Part shown: positions 54,587-62,742 of the stretch, piece after piece
Layout: each line of letters begins with the position of its first letter
How positions within the stretch are numbered: the first letter of the stretch is position 1
Source: Deltaproteobacteria bacterium
GTDB lineage: Bacteria; Desulfobacterota; Binatia; UBA1149; SPBQ01
Length of the DNA stretch: 64,000 nucleotides
Reading direction: 5' to 3'
Assembly (NCBI GenBank): GCA_029262375.1
Contig: JAJCZM010000020.1
Span: forward strand, 27,243-91,242
The notes under the pieces: model-generated
Told to the model about the DNA's origin: nothing
What the model saw: only the letters and a program-made list of their open reading frames with translations
The model's database searches: none
Position numbers and translations under genes: made by a program

Positions 54587-55393
54587 ATGAAAACAAGATT
54601 CCGAGCACTGTCAGTGCTCTGTACACTCACCGGTCTGCTGACATTGTCGAACTCCCTGGTCGTTCACGCCCAAGCGGAGCCGTTTGGTGCCGCGGTGATC
54701 ATCATCGAGTTGACGGACAACGACATCGAGTTGCAGGTATTTGCCGACGCCTTCGATTGGAAACGCCTGCAGATATTCGACCCGAACGATCGGCGCGTGT
54801 TCGGCACCAACGCGCGTCGAAGACTTCGGCGTCAGGGCGGCATGAGCGAAATGGCCTTCGCGTCGGAGCCGAGTCACTATCTGAACGAAGAGGACGATTA
54901 CGACGTAGAGGTCGAGGATTTCCTGAGGCGCTGGCCGGCAGGAAACTACACGTTTGAAGCCGAGAGAGTGGACGAGCTCGCGCCGTTGAGCAGCGCCGCT
55001 CAGCTCTCCCACGTGCTCGCTGGAATTCCTGAAGTGACCGCGCCCGAGGAAGATGCCGTCGTTCCCTTCGACCAGCCGTTGCTCATCGCTTGGGATGCGG
55101 TTACCGAGCAATACACTGGTGAGGATGGCACCTTACCCACGTTCGGCGACGGTACCGCAACGATCATCGAGTATCAGGTGATCGTGAATCAGGAAGAGCC
55201 GGCGCGTGCCGAGCCGTGGATCGACGGCGGTACTCGTCGCGCGCTGATCAACGTGCCGGGCGACGTTACGCAGATCGAAATACCGGTAGAAGCCCTGGAG
55301 CCGGACGCCACCTACGAGATCGAGATTCTCGCAATCGAGGCGAGCGGGAACTCCTCGATTGGCGTGCTGCCTTTCTCTACGACGAGCGAGTAG
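54587..55393 (+). CDS. Secreted protein with fibronectin III-like tail
   Basis: A 268-residue exported protein from the ATG at 54587, with CGGAGGAA as ribosome site and a signal peptide ending near LVVHAQ. The N-terminal half is hydrophilic with FEAERVDELAPLSSAAQLSH. The C-terminal half (from PEVTAPEEDAVV) reads as a fibronectin type III-like beta-sandwich: PLLIAWDAV, IEYQVIVNQEE, YEIEILAIEASGNSS. No catalytic residue is evident. It is likely an extracytoplasmic binding protein. Its stop is close to the convergent MscS gene. Confidence 0.7.
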   Translation: MKTRFRALSVLCTLTGLLTLSNSLVVHAQAEPFGAAVIIIELTDNDIELQVFADAFDWKRLQIFDPNDRRVFGTNARRRLRRQGGMSEMAFASEPSHYLNEEDDYDVEVEDFLRRWPAGNYTFEAERVDELAPLSSAAQLSHVLAGIPEVTAPEEDAVVPFDQPLLIAWDAVTEQYTGEDGTLPTFGDGTATIIEYQVIVNQEEPARAEPWIDGGTRRALINVPGDVTQIEIPVEALEPDATYEIEILAIEASGNSSIGVLPFSTTSE

Positions 55394-55447
55394 CACAATG
55401 CCGGGGCAGGCGCAGCCGAAATGTTCGCCGGCTGTCTTGCTCCGGCG

Positions 55448-56737
55448 TTACTCGTGTACCGGCGCGGGTGTCTTGATGTGAACATCTCGCTGCGGGAACG
55501 GGATCTCTATGTCGTTCTCGTGGAATTTCCGCCACACGGCGCGAAGGATCTGATCGGCCACGTTGGCAGTGCCGTTTTGTGGGTCGCTGATCCAGAAGCG
55601 GGCTTCCAGATCCACGGAGCTATCGCCGAAACCGCGCAGCAGGCACTGCGGCCGCGGCTCAGCGAGGCATCGCTCGGTCTCGGCGACTGCCTCGAGCACG
55701 AGCTTCGTAGCCAGGTCGAGGTTCGCCTTGTACGAGATTCCAATCTCGAGCTTGCGACGCACGAGGTTGTCGCTAAACGACCAGTTGATGACCTGCTGCG
55801 TGATGAGGTCTTCGTTGGGAATGAGGTATTCAGTGCCGTCACGGGTCAGTACCGACGCGTATCTAGCGCCCAACGAGTTCAACCACCCGTAGGTATCGCC
55901 GACTTGGATGACATCGCCCGGCTTGATCGACCGATCGAGCAGGAGAATGACGCCACAGACCAGGTTCGAGACGACCTTCTGCAATCCGAAGCCGACGCCG
56001 ACGCCGAGTGCGCCGCTGAAAACAGCGAACGTCGTAAGATCGATCCCGATGCTCGTCATCGCCATCGCGACCGCGACGACGATCAGCGTGAACCGAACGC
56101 TTTGCGCTGCGAGAACGCGAATGGACGGCGTCAGGTTCGGGAGCCGTTCGATGCGCCGCTGAAATAGCCCGCCGAGCGCAACCGCCAACCACAAGAACAG
56201 GGCAGTGAGCGCTACTCCCTTGAGAAGTAGGTAAATCGAGACGCGTGTTGCGCCGAGTGTCAGCGCGTAGCCGTCTAGGAGTTCGATCGTGGGATCGAGC
56301 AGGTGGACGATGTTCAGCGCCGCGACCGTCCACGCCAGCGTCGCGATGACGCGCGACAGCGCCTGATCGCCGATCACGCTCGAACTGACGTGAATAATGA
56401 CCCACGCACCGAGCAGCGAGGTCGCGATGCGCATGATTTCGTTCGGTTGTTCTACTCGCTGGAAAGCGGCGGTCGCAATCGAAAGGAGAACGAACCAGAC
56501 GGCTGGGAACAGCAGAGAACTCAGCGCCTGACCTGCGCGCGCCGCGCGTCGATCGACCGTGGGTCTCGCAAGCCATTCCTGCGCGCGGGTTCGCAACGGG
56601 CGCGCCGCAAGCCAAGCCAGCAGGCTACTGGCCGCGATCAGACCGATCTGCAGCCAAGTGGTCGGTGCCTGCAGCGCCGTAGTCAGGGATTCGATGCTGG
56701 ACGTAACCAGCTTTGTCAGTTCTTCAATCGTCAGCAC
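55448..56737 (-). CDS. MscS-family mechanosensitive channel
   Basis: A 429-residue channel. Four or five membrane helices occupy residues 25-265. The pore helix TM3 reads FSGALGVGVGFGLQKVVSNLVCGVILL with the glycine-alanine packing pattern, and the beta domain begins IKPGDVIQVGDTYGWLNSLG. It opens under membrane tension to release solutes. A cysteine in the pore region (SNLVCG) is unusual, but not diagnostic. It lies alone between a convergent and a same-strand gene. Confidence 0.92.
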   Translation of the reverse strand: MLTIEELTKLVTSSIESLTTALQAPTTWLQIGLIAASSLLAWLAARPLRTRAQEWLARPTVDRRAARAGQALSSLLFPAVWFVLLSIATAAFQRVEQPNEIMRIATSLLGAWVIIHVSSSVIGDQALSRVIATLAWTVAALNIVHLLDPTIELLDGYALTLGATRVSIYLLLKGVALTALFLWLAVALGGLFQRRIERLPNLTPSIRVLAAQSVRFTLIVVAVAMAMTSIGIDLTTFAVFSGALGVGVGFGLQKVVSNLVCGVILLLDRSIKPGDVIQVGDTYGWLNSLGARYASVLTRDGTEYLIPNEDLITQQVINWSFSDNLVRRKLEIGISYKANLDLATKLVLEAVAETERCLAEPRPQCLLRGFGDSSVDLEARFWISDPQNGTANVADQILRAVWRKFHENDIEIPFPQRDVHIKTPAPVHE

Positions 56738-56837
56738 GCAGACCTGCGATAGCCGATTGGCTCAAATGATACTATCGCTCTAGCGCCGGCTGGCGCATGT
56801 TTGAGCAGTTCTGAAATAGACGCGCTCCGTTCGGCGA

Positions 56838-57770
56838 CTATTCTTCGTTACAGACGGTGCAGGCGTTTGCGGCCGGCGGATCGAGCCCCACCGCCATTCG
56901 TAGCAAGAGCAGTGCATCGGAGGCCGTCAGTTCCCCGTCTCCGTTCACGTCGCACCTGCATGCAGCACAGGCGAGAGTCGCGGGTCCGAGAGCAACTGCT
57001 GCCTGAAGCGCGATCAGTGCATCGCCGGCCGTGCGGTCGCCCGATCCGTCAGGGTCGCCGCAAGGCGGGGGCGGAGGCGGCAGAGGATTCGAACCGAGCG
57101 TCGTCGTCGTCGTCGGAGTTGTCGCGACGCTGCACTGCAGATTGGTCAACTGGAAGCCGCATTCGCCGGGCAGCGTCAGCTCGTTCGACTGGTTCCATAT
57201 CAGTTCGATCACGGTCGTTGCGGCGGTGGGCAGTGTAAGCTCACAGCCGAATACTGCATTCGAATCCGTTCGGCCCAATTGCCCGAGACCGAAGTTGCTT
57301 CGAATGAGTTCCCCGCGCTTGTCTACACCGCCCTGGCAGACGCGCTTGTAAAACGGCACGCTCGTGAGTTGGGGATCGAACGGACAAGGCACCGGGGCCT
57401 GCGCGCATGCGCCGCCCCAGCCGCCAAAGTCGACGCTACCTCGTTTCGCGACGGCCTCGAATCGAACAAAAGCACCGGCTTCGATGTTGAACAGTTCTCG
57501 CTTGCAGCACGCTTCACCCGCTGGGAACGTGCAGCTCGAGATTCCCTGGCTTGCTTGACCGCAGACGATCGCAACTTCGTTGGATGTAACGACAATATCG
57601 GTCTTCACCGCGCCGAGTCGTGCGGCGTTTCCCGTATAACGGATCTCGAAGAACGCTCCGCTGCCGTCGGAGGGGCCGTCGCCGGCTCGAATCGCAGGGC
57701 TCCACACTGCAGCAGCGACGAGCGCGACTACGGTCGCGGCGAGACAGACCATGAACTGGCTTCGATTCAC
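56838..57770 (-). CDS. Secreted protein with poly-Thr linker and dockerin-like tail
   Basis: A 310-residue exported protein. A signal peptide runs MNRSQFMVCLAATVVALVAAAV and is cleaved near IRAG. The next 190 residues carry paired cysteines (CTFPAGEACCKREL, CECGFQLTNLQC-type CGFQLTNLQC) and form an unnamed domain. A TTPTTTTTLG/PPPPPP linker leads to two calcium-loop repeats: DPDGSGDRTAGDALIALQAAVAL and CDVNGDGELTASDALLLLRMAVG. These are dockerin-like or EF-hand-like. It fits a surface protein that attaches to partners through its tail, similar to the proteins at 35475 and 59244. Confidence 0.8.
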   Translation of the reverse strand: MNRSQFMVCLAATVVALVAAAVWSPAIRAGDGPSDGSGAFFEIRYTGNAARLGAVKTDIVVTSNEVAIVCGQASQGISSCTFPAGEACCKRELFNIEAGAFVRFEAVAKRGSVDFGGWGGACAQAPVPCPFDPQLTSVPFYKRVCQGGVDKRGELIRSNFGLGQLGRTDSNAVFGCELTLPTAATTVIELIWNQSNELTLPGECGFQLTNLQCSVATTPTTTTTLGSNPLPPPPPPCGDPDGSGDRTAGDALIALQAAVALGPATLACAACRCDVNGDGELTASDALLLLRMAVGLDPPAANACTVCNEE

Positions 57771-57826
57771 GCCATCAATTTGCCGGGTGGGCGCGCTTTC
57801 GTCCAGTGCGTCGACCCGGGCGTCGG

Positions 57827-59191
57827 CTACGCCCCGCTAACCGAAAAGAGTCGCCAGTTTCCCTCGATGCCCTTGAGCTGGTGCTCGCCGCGGTCGGCGA
57901 AAACTGCACCGCCGCCGAGCATCATGTCGCGCACCGCTTGCGACGACCAGAGCTCGCCGGAAGCCGCCTGCTGCTCCACACGCGCCGCCAGATTGACGGC
58001 GATTCCGGAGACGTCGCCATCATCGTGTACTTCGAGCTCCCCGGCATGAACGCCGGCACGAATCTGGACGCCGATACCGGAGAGCGCTTCGCGTATTGAT
58101 AGTCCGCACTCCACTCCTTGCGACGGCACATCGAACATCGCGAGTAGGCCATCTCCGGTGCTCTTGACGACACGTCCGCCTTGCCGATCGATCTCGGCGC
58201 GGGCGATGCGATCGTGGCTGTCGAGCACCTCGCGCCACTTCGAGTCGCCCACGGCCGATGCGTATTTCGTCGAGTCGACGATGTCGGTGAACAACACCGT
58301 GCCGAAACGCCGGCTAGTGGTTCGCTGCACGTCGTTGCCGGTCGCAAACTCGACGATGCGATCGTTGATTTCGCGCCAGTGAGGCATGATCCAAGCGAAA
58401 TGATCGCTGCCATCGATCTCGACATAGGTGGCGTCGGGAATGAGTTCGGCGAGTAGTCGCCCGCCGGTCACTGGCAACACAAGGTCGCCCTTCACGTGCA
58501 TTACCATCGTGCGCGTCGTGATGCGCTCGGGCGCGTCCTCGGCGTCAAGATTGGCGACGCTCATGAGCTGGCGTATGAAATCCTTCGGACTGCAGGCCAT
58601 GCGCTGCAGCCGACCCACCCAGCGAATGAAGGACTCGTTCTCGCAGGCGCTGGGCATCTCCCAGTCGACCATGTGTTGTGGGTCCTCAGACCAGGATTCA
58701 GCGATCTTGAGGAAGCGGCCGATAATCTCTTCCTTCACTATGATGGGTGGATCGCCGGGCTGGACGTAGTCCAGCATTCGCTCGCGGTACCTTGGAGAAA
58801 CAAACGAGTTCAGTACGACCAAACTCTCGACCCGCTCGGGGAAGTCGGCAGCGAAGAGCTGGCCCATCGCACCACCTTCAGACACACCGAGGAAGTGCGC
58901 GCTATTCCAGCCGACCGCCTCCATTACCGCGATGATCTCCTCGTTGCGCTGTTCGAGAGTCGGCTCTTCGTCGAAGCGGTCCGATAACCCAATGCCGCGC
59001 TTGTCGAAGATCACGCAGGTCATGTGCCTACCGAGATGTTCGAGAGATCGGCGGTAGAGTTCGTGTTCCCACGAGATCTCGATGTTCGAGATGAGCGCCG
59101 GAATGAGCATCAACCGGGGCCCTTCTCCCCATTTCTGGTAAGCAATGCGGACGTCGCCGAGACGGGCGTAGTGTGTCTCTGGAACCTGCAT
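57827..59191 (-). CDS. Alpha/beta hydrolase-adenylate/guanylate cyclase fusion
   Basis: A 454-residue protein from the ATG at 59191 (MQVPETHYARLGDVRIAYQ). Residues 1-285 are an alpha/beta hydrolase with nucleophile GVSEGGAM and the catalytic His in GSDHFAW. Residues 290-454 form a class III nucleotide cyclase: FTDIVDSTKY supplies the metal aspartates, VKSTGDGLLAMF the substrate-specifying Lys and second metal site, and GIAVNLAARV the transition-state Asn/Arg. All key residues are intact, so it should make cAMP or cGMP, perhaps after sensing a ligand bound or hydrolysed by the N-terminal domain. Similar fusions are known in actinobacteria. Confidence 0.9.
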   Translation of the reverse strand: MQVPETHYARLGDVRIAYQKWGEGPRLMLIPALISNIEISWEHELYRRSLEHLGRHMTCVIFDKRGIGLSDRFDEEPTLEQRNEEIIAVMEAVGWNSAHFLGVSEGGAMGQLFAADFPERVESLVVLNSFVSPRYRERMLDYVQPGDPPIIVKEEIIGRFLKIAESWSEDPQHMVDWEMPSACENESFIRWVGRLQRMACSPKDFIRQLMSVANLDAEDAPERITTRTMVMHVKGDLVLPVTGGRLLAELIPDATYVEIDGSDHFAWIMPHWREINDRIVEFATGNDVQRTTSRRFGTVLFTDIVDSTKYASAVGDSKWREVLDSHDRIARAEIDRQGGRVVKSTGDGLLAMFDVPSQGVECGLSIREALSGIGVQIRAGVHAGELEVHDDGDVSGIAVNLAARVEQQAASGELWSSQAVRDMMLGGGAVFADRGEHQLKGIEGNWRLFSVSGA

Positions 59192-59243
59192 ATCCCCTCG
59201 GCGGACGTATTTATCTGGAGCCGCTAGCTTCGGCCAGGAGAAC

Positions 59244-60938
59244 TCAATCCGCCGGTGGTACTGCGAACAACAATGAGTGTTCGCCGACGAGCGCTCCCGA
59301 TCCACGTTCGAGCCTGAGCGTTGCGCGGAAGGTCTGGGTCATTGCGTCGGCGACCACGCTGTCGTTGTTTCGCAGCAGGAGTCGATGACAGTACGGATCG
59401 CCGGATTTCAGCGCTATGAAGGTATCGGGAAAACCGTCGCCGTTTTCGTCCGAATCGAACAGGCCGTCGGGGCAGCTTGCCGTGCCCAGTTGGGCCGTCT
59501 CCGCGCGGCTGACGAACGCGAACTCCGCATCCACGGAATCATTCGGATCGTCGACCACGTAGGCTGTAATCGTGTCCACGACGGAATTGGTTACGAGCTC
59601 AGACAATGCTGATACGAGCGCACCACTTGTCGCTGCGTCCGCTCCGTCGAACACCAGCGGATCATTGAAGTCACCGCTCACTGCACCGGTGTTGGAGGCG
59701 AAGGCCTGCAATTCAGCGATACCGTTGGCGCTCATCCCGGATCCGTACACACCGAGAATCGAAGAATCCGTCGTGATCGCGGCCGAGATCGTCGAGTTTA
59801 CGGACGGGCAGTTCAGTCCGGTACTCGGTTGCTCGTCTGTCATGACCACTACGGTGCGAAGCGCGTCGGGCCGATAACAAGGGTAGCCGATTCCAAATGC
59901 ACCGGCGGGGGAACTCGTGCAGTCAGCGCGTGCGGAAAGCGGATCTCCGACGACACATCCGAGACTACCCGACCCTTGTCCCGTTACCGTTGCCGACAAC
60001 GCTAGCAGAGTAGCCTCATCGCAGCATCCACCGGACGGCTGGTCGAGAGGGATCGCAGTCGCTACCGCCGTGAGGTCCGACTGCAGGTCCAGATAGTTGA
60101 TATAGGGCGCGCCGTCGGTTCCGGAGTAACCGATACCTCCCACTCCCGCCCAAACACTTTCGACACAATCGGGAGGTGTCCCGCTGCCCGACGGCGCGCA
60201 GGCGATCGTATCGAGTGCAGCACCGACGCCGGCCTGTAGACTGGCGATCTCTTGTGACATCGACCCCGATCTATCTACCAGCAGGTACACGTCCAGGCTT
60301 CGCACTTCCACGGTAGACTCGAACAGGATGTCACTCGGGTCGGCATCGCCCTGGTAGGCGGCCACGACAACCAGATCGTCCGGATTGCACCCGAGCGGCG
60401 TGCCGATATCGCAACTACCTTCGGTACAAAGTTCGAAGCCGTTACAGGCGTCGTCGTCGCTACAGTCAGCATGCGCGACGCATTCAGGCGGCAGCGTCGT
60501 GGACGTCGTCGTGGTGCTGGTCGTTGTCGTAGTGCTCGTCGTAGTGGTGGTCGTCGTCGTAGTCGTACTGGTGGTCGTAGTCGTACAGGGGCAGGCGAGG
60601 GTAACCGCGCCGCCAACGGCCGAAACTAGACAGATGAAGGCGTCGGTCGCCGTGGTTGGCAAAGCCCCGCCGGGCGCGCAGATGCAATCGGCGTGCGGCG
60701 AGCAAGTCGTCAAACCCACCGCGACCCTCAGGATGCGCAGGCAATCGGTGGCTGTCGGGCGGGCCAGATCACTCTCCGGCTGCGAGCAGTCTCCGTTGGC
60801 GGCGTAGGCCGCGCGCACGTTGAAACCGTTGGGAGGCGCGACGAGCAGAATCGCTGCCAGAAGCGACGTCGCGACGAACCGAGAACTGCTGCGAAAGTGC
60901 GTGCCCGCTTCCACCAAGCCGAAGTTTTCACCACCCAT
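59244..60938 (-). CDS. Secreted vWA-domain protein with poly-Thr linker
   Basis: A 564-residue exported protein. After a signal peptide (SLLAAILLVAPP near residue 25) come two short dockerin-like helix-loop motifs (ATDCLRILRVAVGL and ATDAFICLVSAVGG). A Thr/Ser linker of about 45 residues follows. The von Willebrand A domain carries the metal site VDRSGSMSQ and the conserved aspartate in VVVMTDEQPS. vWA domains bind protein ligands through a metal ion. The C-terminus adds a beta-sandwich. It is likely a surface or secreted adhesion/assembly protein. The gene's 3' end follows the hydrolase-cyclase gene's start by 53 bases on the same strand. Confidence 0.82.
   Translation of the reverse strand: MGGENFGLVEAGTHFRSSSRFVATSLLAAILLVAPPNGFNVRAAYAANGDCSQPESDLARPTATDCLRILRVAVGLTTCSPHADCICAPGGALPTTATDAFICLVSAVGGAVTLACPCTTTTTSTTTTTTTTTTSTTTTTSTTTTSTTLPPECVAHADCSDDDACNGFELCTEGSCDIGTPLGCNPDDLVVVAAYQGDADPSDILFESTVEVRSLDVYLLVDRSGSMSQEIASLQAGVGAALDTIACAPSGSGTPPDCVESVWAGVGGIGYSGTDGAPYINYLDLQSDLTAVATAIPLDQPSGGCCDEATLLALSATVTGQGSGSLGCVVGDPLSARADCTSSPAGAFGIGYPCYRPDALRTVVVMTDEQPSTGLNCPSVNSTISAAITTDSSILGVYGSGMSANGIAELQAFASNTGAVSGDFNDPLVFDGADAATSGALVSALSELVTNSVVDTITAYVVDDPNDSVDAEFAFVSRAETAQLGTASCPDGLFDSDENGDGFPDTFIALKSGDPYCHRLLLRNNDSVVADAMTQTFRATLRLERGSGALVGEHSLLFAVPPAD
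60496..60587. repeat. Thr-codon microsatellite in the vWA gene
   Basis: A low-complexity run of GTC/GTA/GTG triplets on the plus strand encodes the Thr/Ser linker of the vWA protein in the minus frame. Codons are mixed, so it is not a pure repeat, but slippage or recombination could change the linker length. Confidence 0.6.
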
Positions 60939-61110
60939 CAGACCACCCCCGTACTGCTACTTCGAAACCGGCCGTTGCGATCGGCCGACTGCCTTTCAAC
61001 AGTATGCCTGTCCTTGTGCATTCCCTCCAGGTGGACTGCCGCAAGCCCGTGCGCTGCCAGGTCTCCCGGCATCCTGTCGCAATTCGGTTGTGCGCGAGCC
61101 ATACAAAAGA

Positions 61111-62577
61111 ATGGCAGCCGCACCGCCACTGACGATCGTGTGGTTCCGGCAGGATCTGCGTCTAGACGACAACCCGGCACTCACACATGCCGTCGAGCGC
61201 GGGGCCGTGTTGCCGGTGTACATCGATACGACCCGCTATCAGAAAGCGTGGCTCCCGGGGGAGGCCGGTCGCTGGTGGTTAGGGCGATCGCTTGCTCAGC
61301 TGGACTCTTCTCTTCGTGCGTTGGGGGCTCGCCTGATCGTACTCGAGGGCGACGCGACGTCATGCCTTCTCGATCTCGCACGCAGTACCGGCGCCGACGC
61401 CGTTTTTTGGAACCGCCGCTACGAACCCACGGCTGCGGTGCACGATGCGCGTGTAGAGACCGCGCTGCACGACGCGGCACTTACCTCTAAGAGCTTTAGC
61501 GGGCGGCTTCTTCACGAACCGTGGGATGTTCGGACGAAAGCGGGTGGCCACTACAAGGTCTTCACACCGTACTGGCGGGCTGTCGAATCCAAGCTCTGCG
61601 CTGAACCGTTCGACGTCCCAGCAAAACTGCACACGCCGCGTGCGTGGCCGAGTTCGCTGGATCCGGCGAGACTCGCGTGTGTGAACGCCGAACAGGCAAC
61701 CAGCCAGCGACTCTCCGCATGCTGGGATCCCGGCGAGGACGGCGCGACAGTCTTGCTTGAACGTCTCGACGACGTGTTCACCGACGCGTACCTCGCTGGG
61801 CGTGACCATCCCGCCGACGATGCAACGACGCGGCTGTCGGCACATCTCCATTTTGGTGAGGTCGGCCAGCACCGCCTCTTGGCTCGGCTTCAAGAACATG
61901 GCGGCGAAGGTGCCGCCGCTATGATTAGACAGCTCGCCTGGCGCGACTTCGCCTACCAATTGCTACATCACTACCCGACCACACCAGACGCGCCGCTTCG
62001 CCCCGAGTTCTCCCGAGTCCAGTGGCGTACGGATGAAGAAGGTCTTGCGGCATGGACCAACGGCCAAACGGGTTACCCGCTGATCGATGCAGGCATGCGC
62101 CAACTCAAGGCGACCGGCTGGATGCACAATCGGCTGCGCATGATCGTCGGGTCCTTCCTGACGAAAGATCTTCTAATCGACTGGAGAGAAGGCGCGCGGG
62201 TGTTCTGGGATAGACTCGTCGATGCCGACTTGGCCAACAATACGTTTGGATGGCAATGGGTCGCGGGCTGCGGAGCCGACGCGTCCCCGTACTTCCGCAT
62301 CTTCAATCCCGTCACGCAGTCGCGCAAGTTCGACCGCAACGGAGACTACATCCGGAGGTGGCTCCCCGAGCTGGCTGCGCTCCCCACGAAGCACCTACAC
62401 GCCCCGTGGACGGCGCCGGCCGACGTGCTTCGCGACGCTGACATCGTGCTCGGGCAGACTTATTCTCGGCCTATCATTGATCATGCGCAGGCACGCTTGC
62501 GTACGCTGAAGGCATTCGAAGTGGTCAAGCGAAGTGAGTCTTCACCCTCGGATCGATCGGGCTCGCGGCGCAGGTGA
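61111..62577 (+). CDS. phrB: Deoxyribodipyrimidine photo-lyase
   Basis: A 488-residue DNA repair flavoprotein starting at the ATG at 61111. The N-terminal alpha/beta domain opens TIVWFRQDLRLDDNPAL. The FAD-binding C-terminal half contains LHFGEVGQHRL, WRDFAYQLLHHYP, GYPLIDAGMRQLKATGWMHNRLRM and NNTFGWQWVAGCGADASPYFRIFNP, all typical of CPD photolyase class I. It uses blue light and FADH- to split pyrimidine dimers. The frame is open further left to 60820, but that stretch has no similarity. Confidence 0.95.
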   Translation: MAAAPPLTIVWFRQDLRLDDNPALTHAVERGAVLPVYIDTTRYQKAWLPGEAGRWWLGRSLAQLDSSLRALGARLIVLEGDATSCLLDLARSTGADAVFWNRRYEPTAAVHDARVETALHDAALTSKSFSGRLLHEPWDVRTKAGGHYKVFTPYWRAVESKLCAEPFDVPAKLHTPRAWPSSLDPARLACVNAEQATSQRLSACWDPGEDGATVLLERLDDVFTDAYLAGRDHPADDATTRLSAHLHFGEVGQHRLLARLQEHGGEGAAAMIRQLAWRDFAYQLLHHYPTTPDAPLRPEFSRVQWRTDEEGLAAWTNGQTGYPLIDAGMRQLKATGWMHNRLRMIVGSFLTKDLLIDWREGARVFWDRLVDADLANNTFGWQWVAGCGADASPYFRIFNPVTQSRKFDRNGDYIRRWLPELAALPTKHLHAPWTAPADVLRDADIVLGQTYSRPIIDHAQARLRTLKAFEVVKRSESSPSDRSGSRRR

Positions 62578-62630
62578 GTGATATGAACAACTTTCTTCTG
62601 CAGCGTTACACAATCGGGGGGCGACATCCG

Positions 62631-62659
62631 TTGTACGCTTCGCCTCGGTAATCTAGAAC
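62631..62659 (+). promoter_or_regulatory. Possible sigma-70 promoter before the DUF4215 repeat gene
   Basis: TTGTAC at 62631-62636 and TAGAAC at 62654-62659 are separated by 17 bases, four of six matches each to the -35 and -10 consensus. The position would give a leader of about 75 bases with the hairpin at 62694-62718. Confidence 0.3.
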
Positions 62660-62693
62660 TTAGACTTCGCTTTATACGTTCATCAGATGGATC

Positions 62694-62718
62694 CGTCGCG
62701 CGAAAGTTGTGCGCGACG
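62694..62718 (+). other. 8-bp hairpin in the leader of the DUF4215 repeat gene
   Basis: CGTCGCGC (62694-62701) and GCGCGACG (62711-62718) pair across the nine-base loop GAAAGTTGT. The ribosome site GGAG lies at 62731-62734, 13 bases after the stem. A role in translation control is possible but unproved; no known riboswitch consensus was recognised. Confidence 0.4.
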
Positions 62719-62742
62719 AGAGCCCCATGCGGAGTCAACCTA

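Noticed and set aside
57083..57100. GGATTCGAACC, which resembles a tRNA T-loop
   Set aside because: It lies inside the dockerin-like protein gene, with no acceptor or anticodon stems around it.
60496..60587. Possible CRISPR or repeat array
   Set aside because: The triplet run encodes a Thr/Ser protein linker and has no spacer structure.
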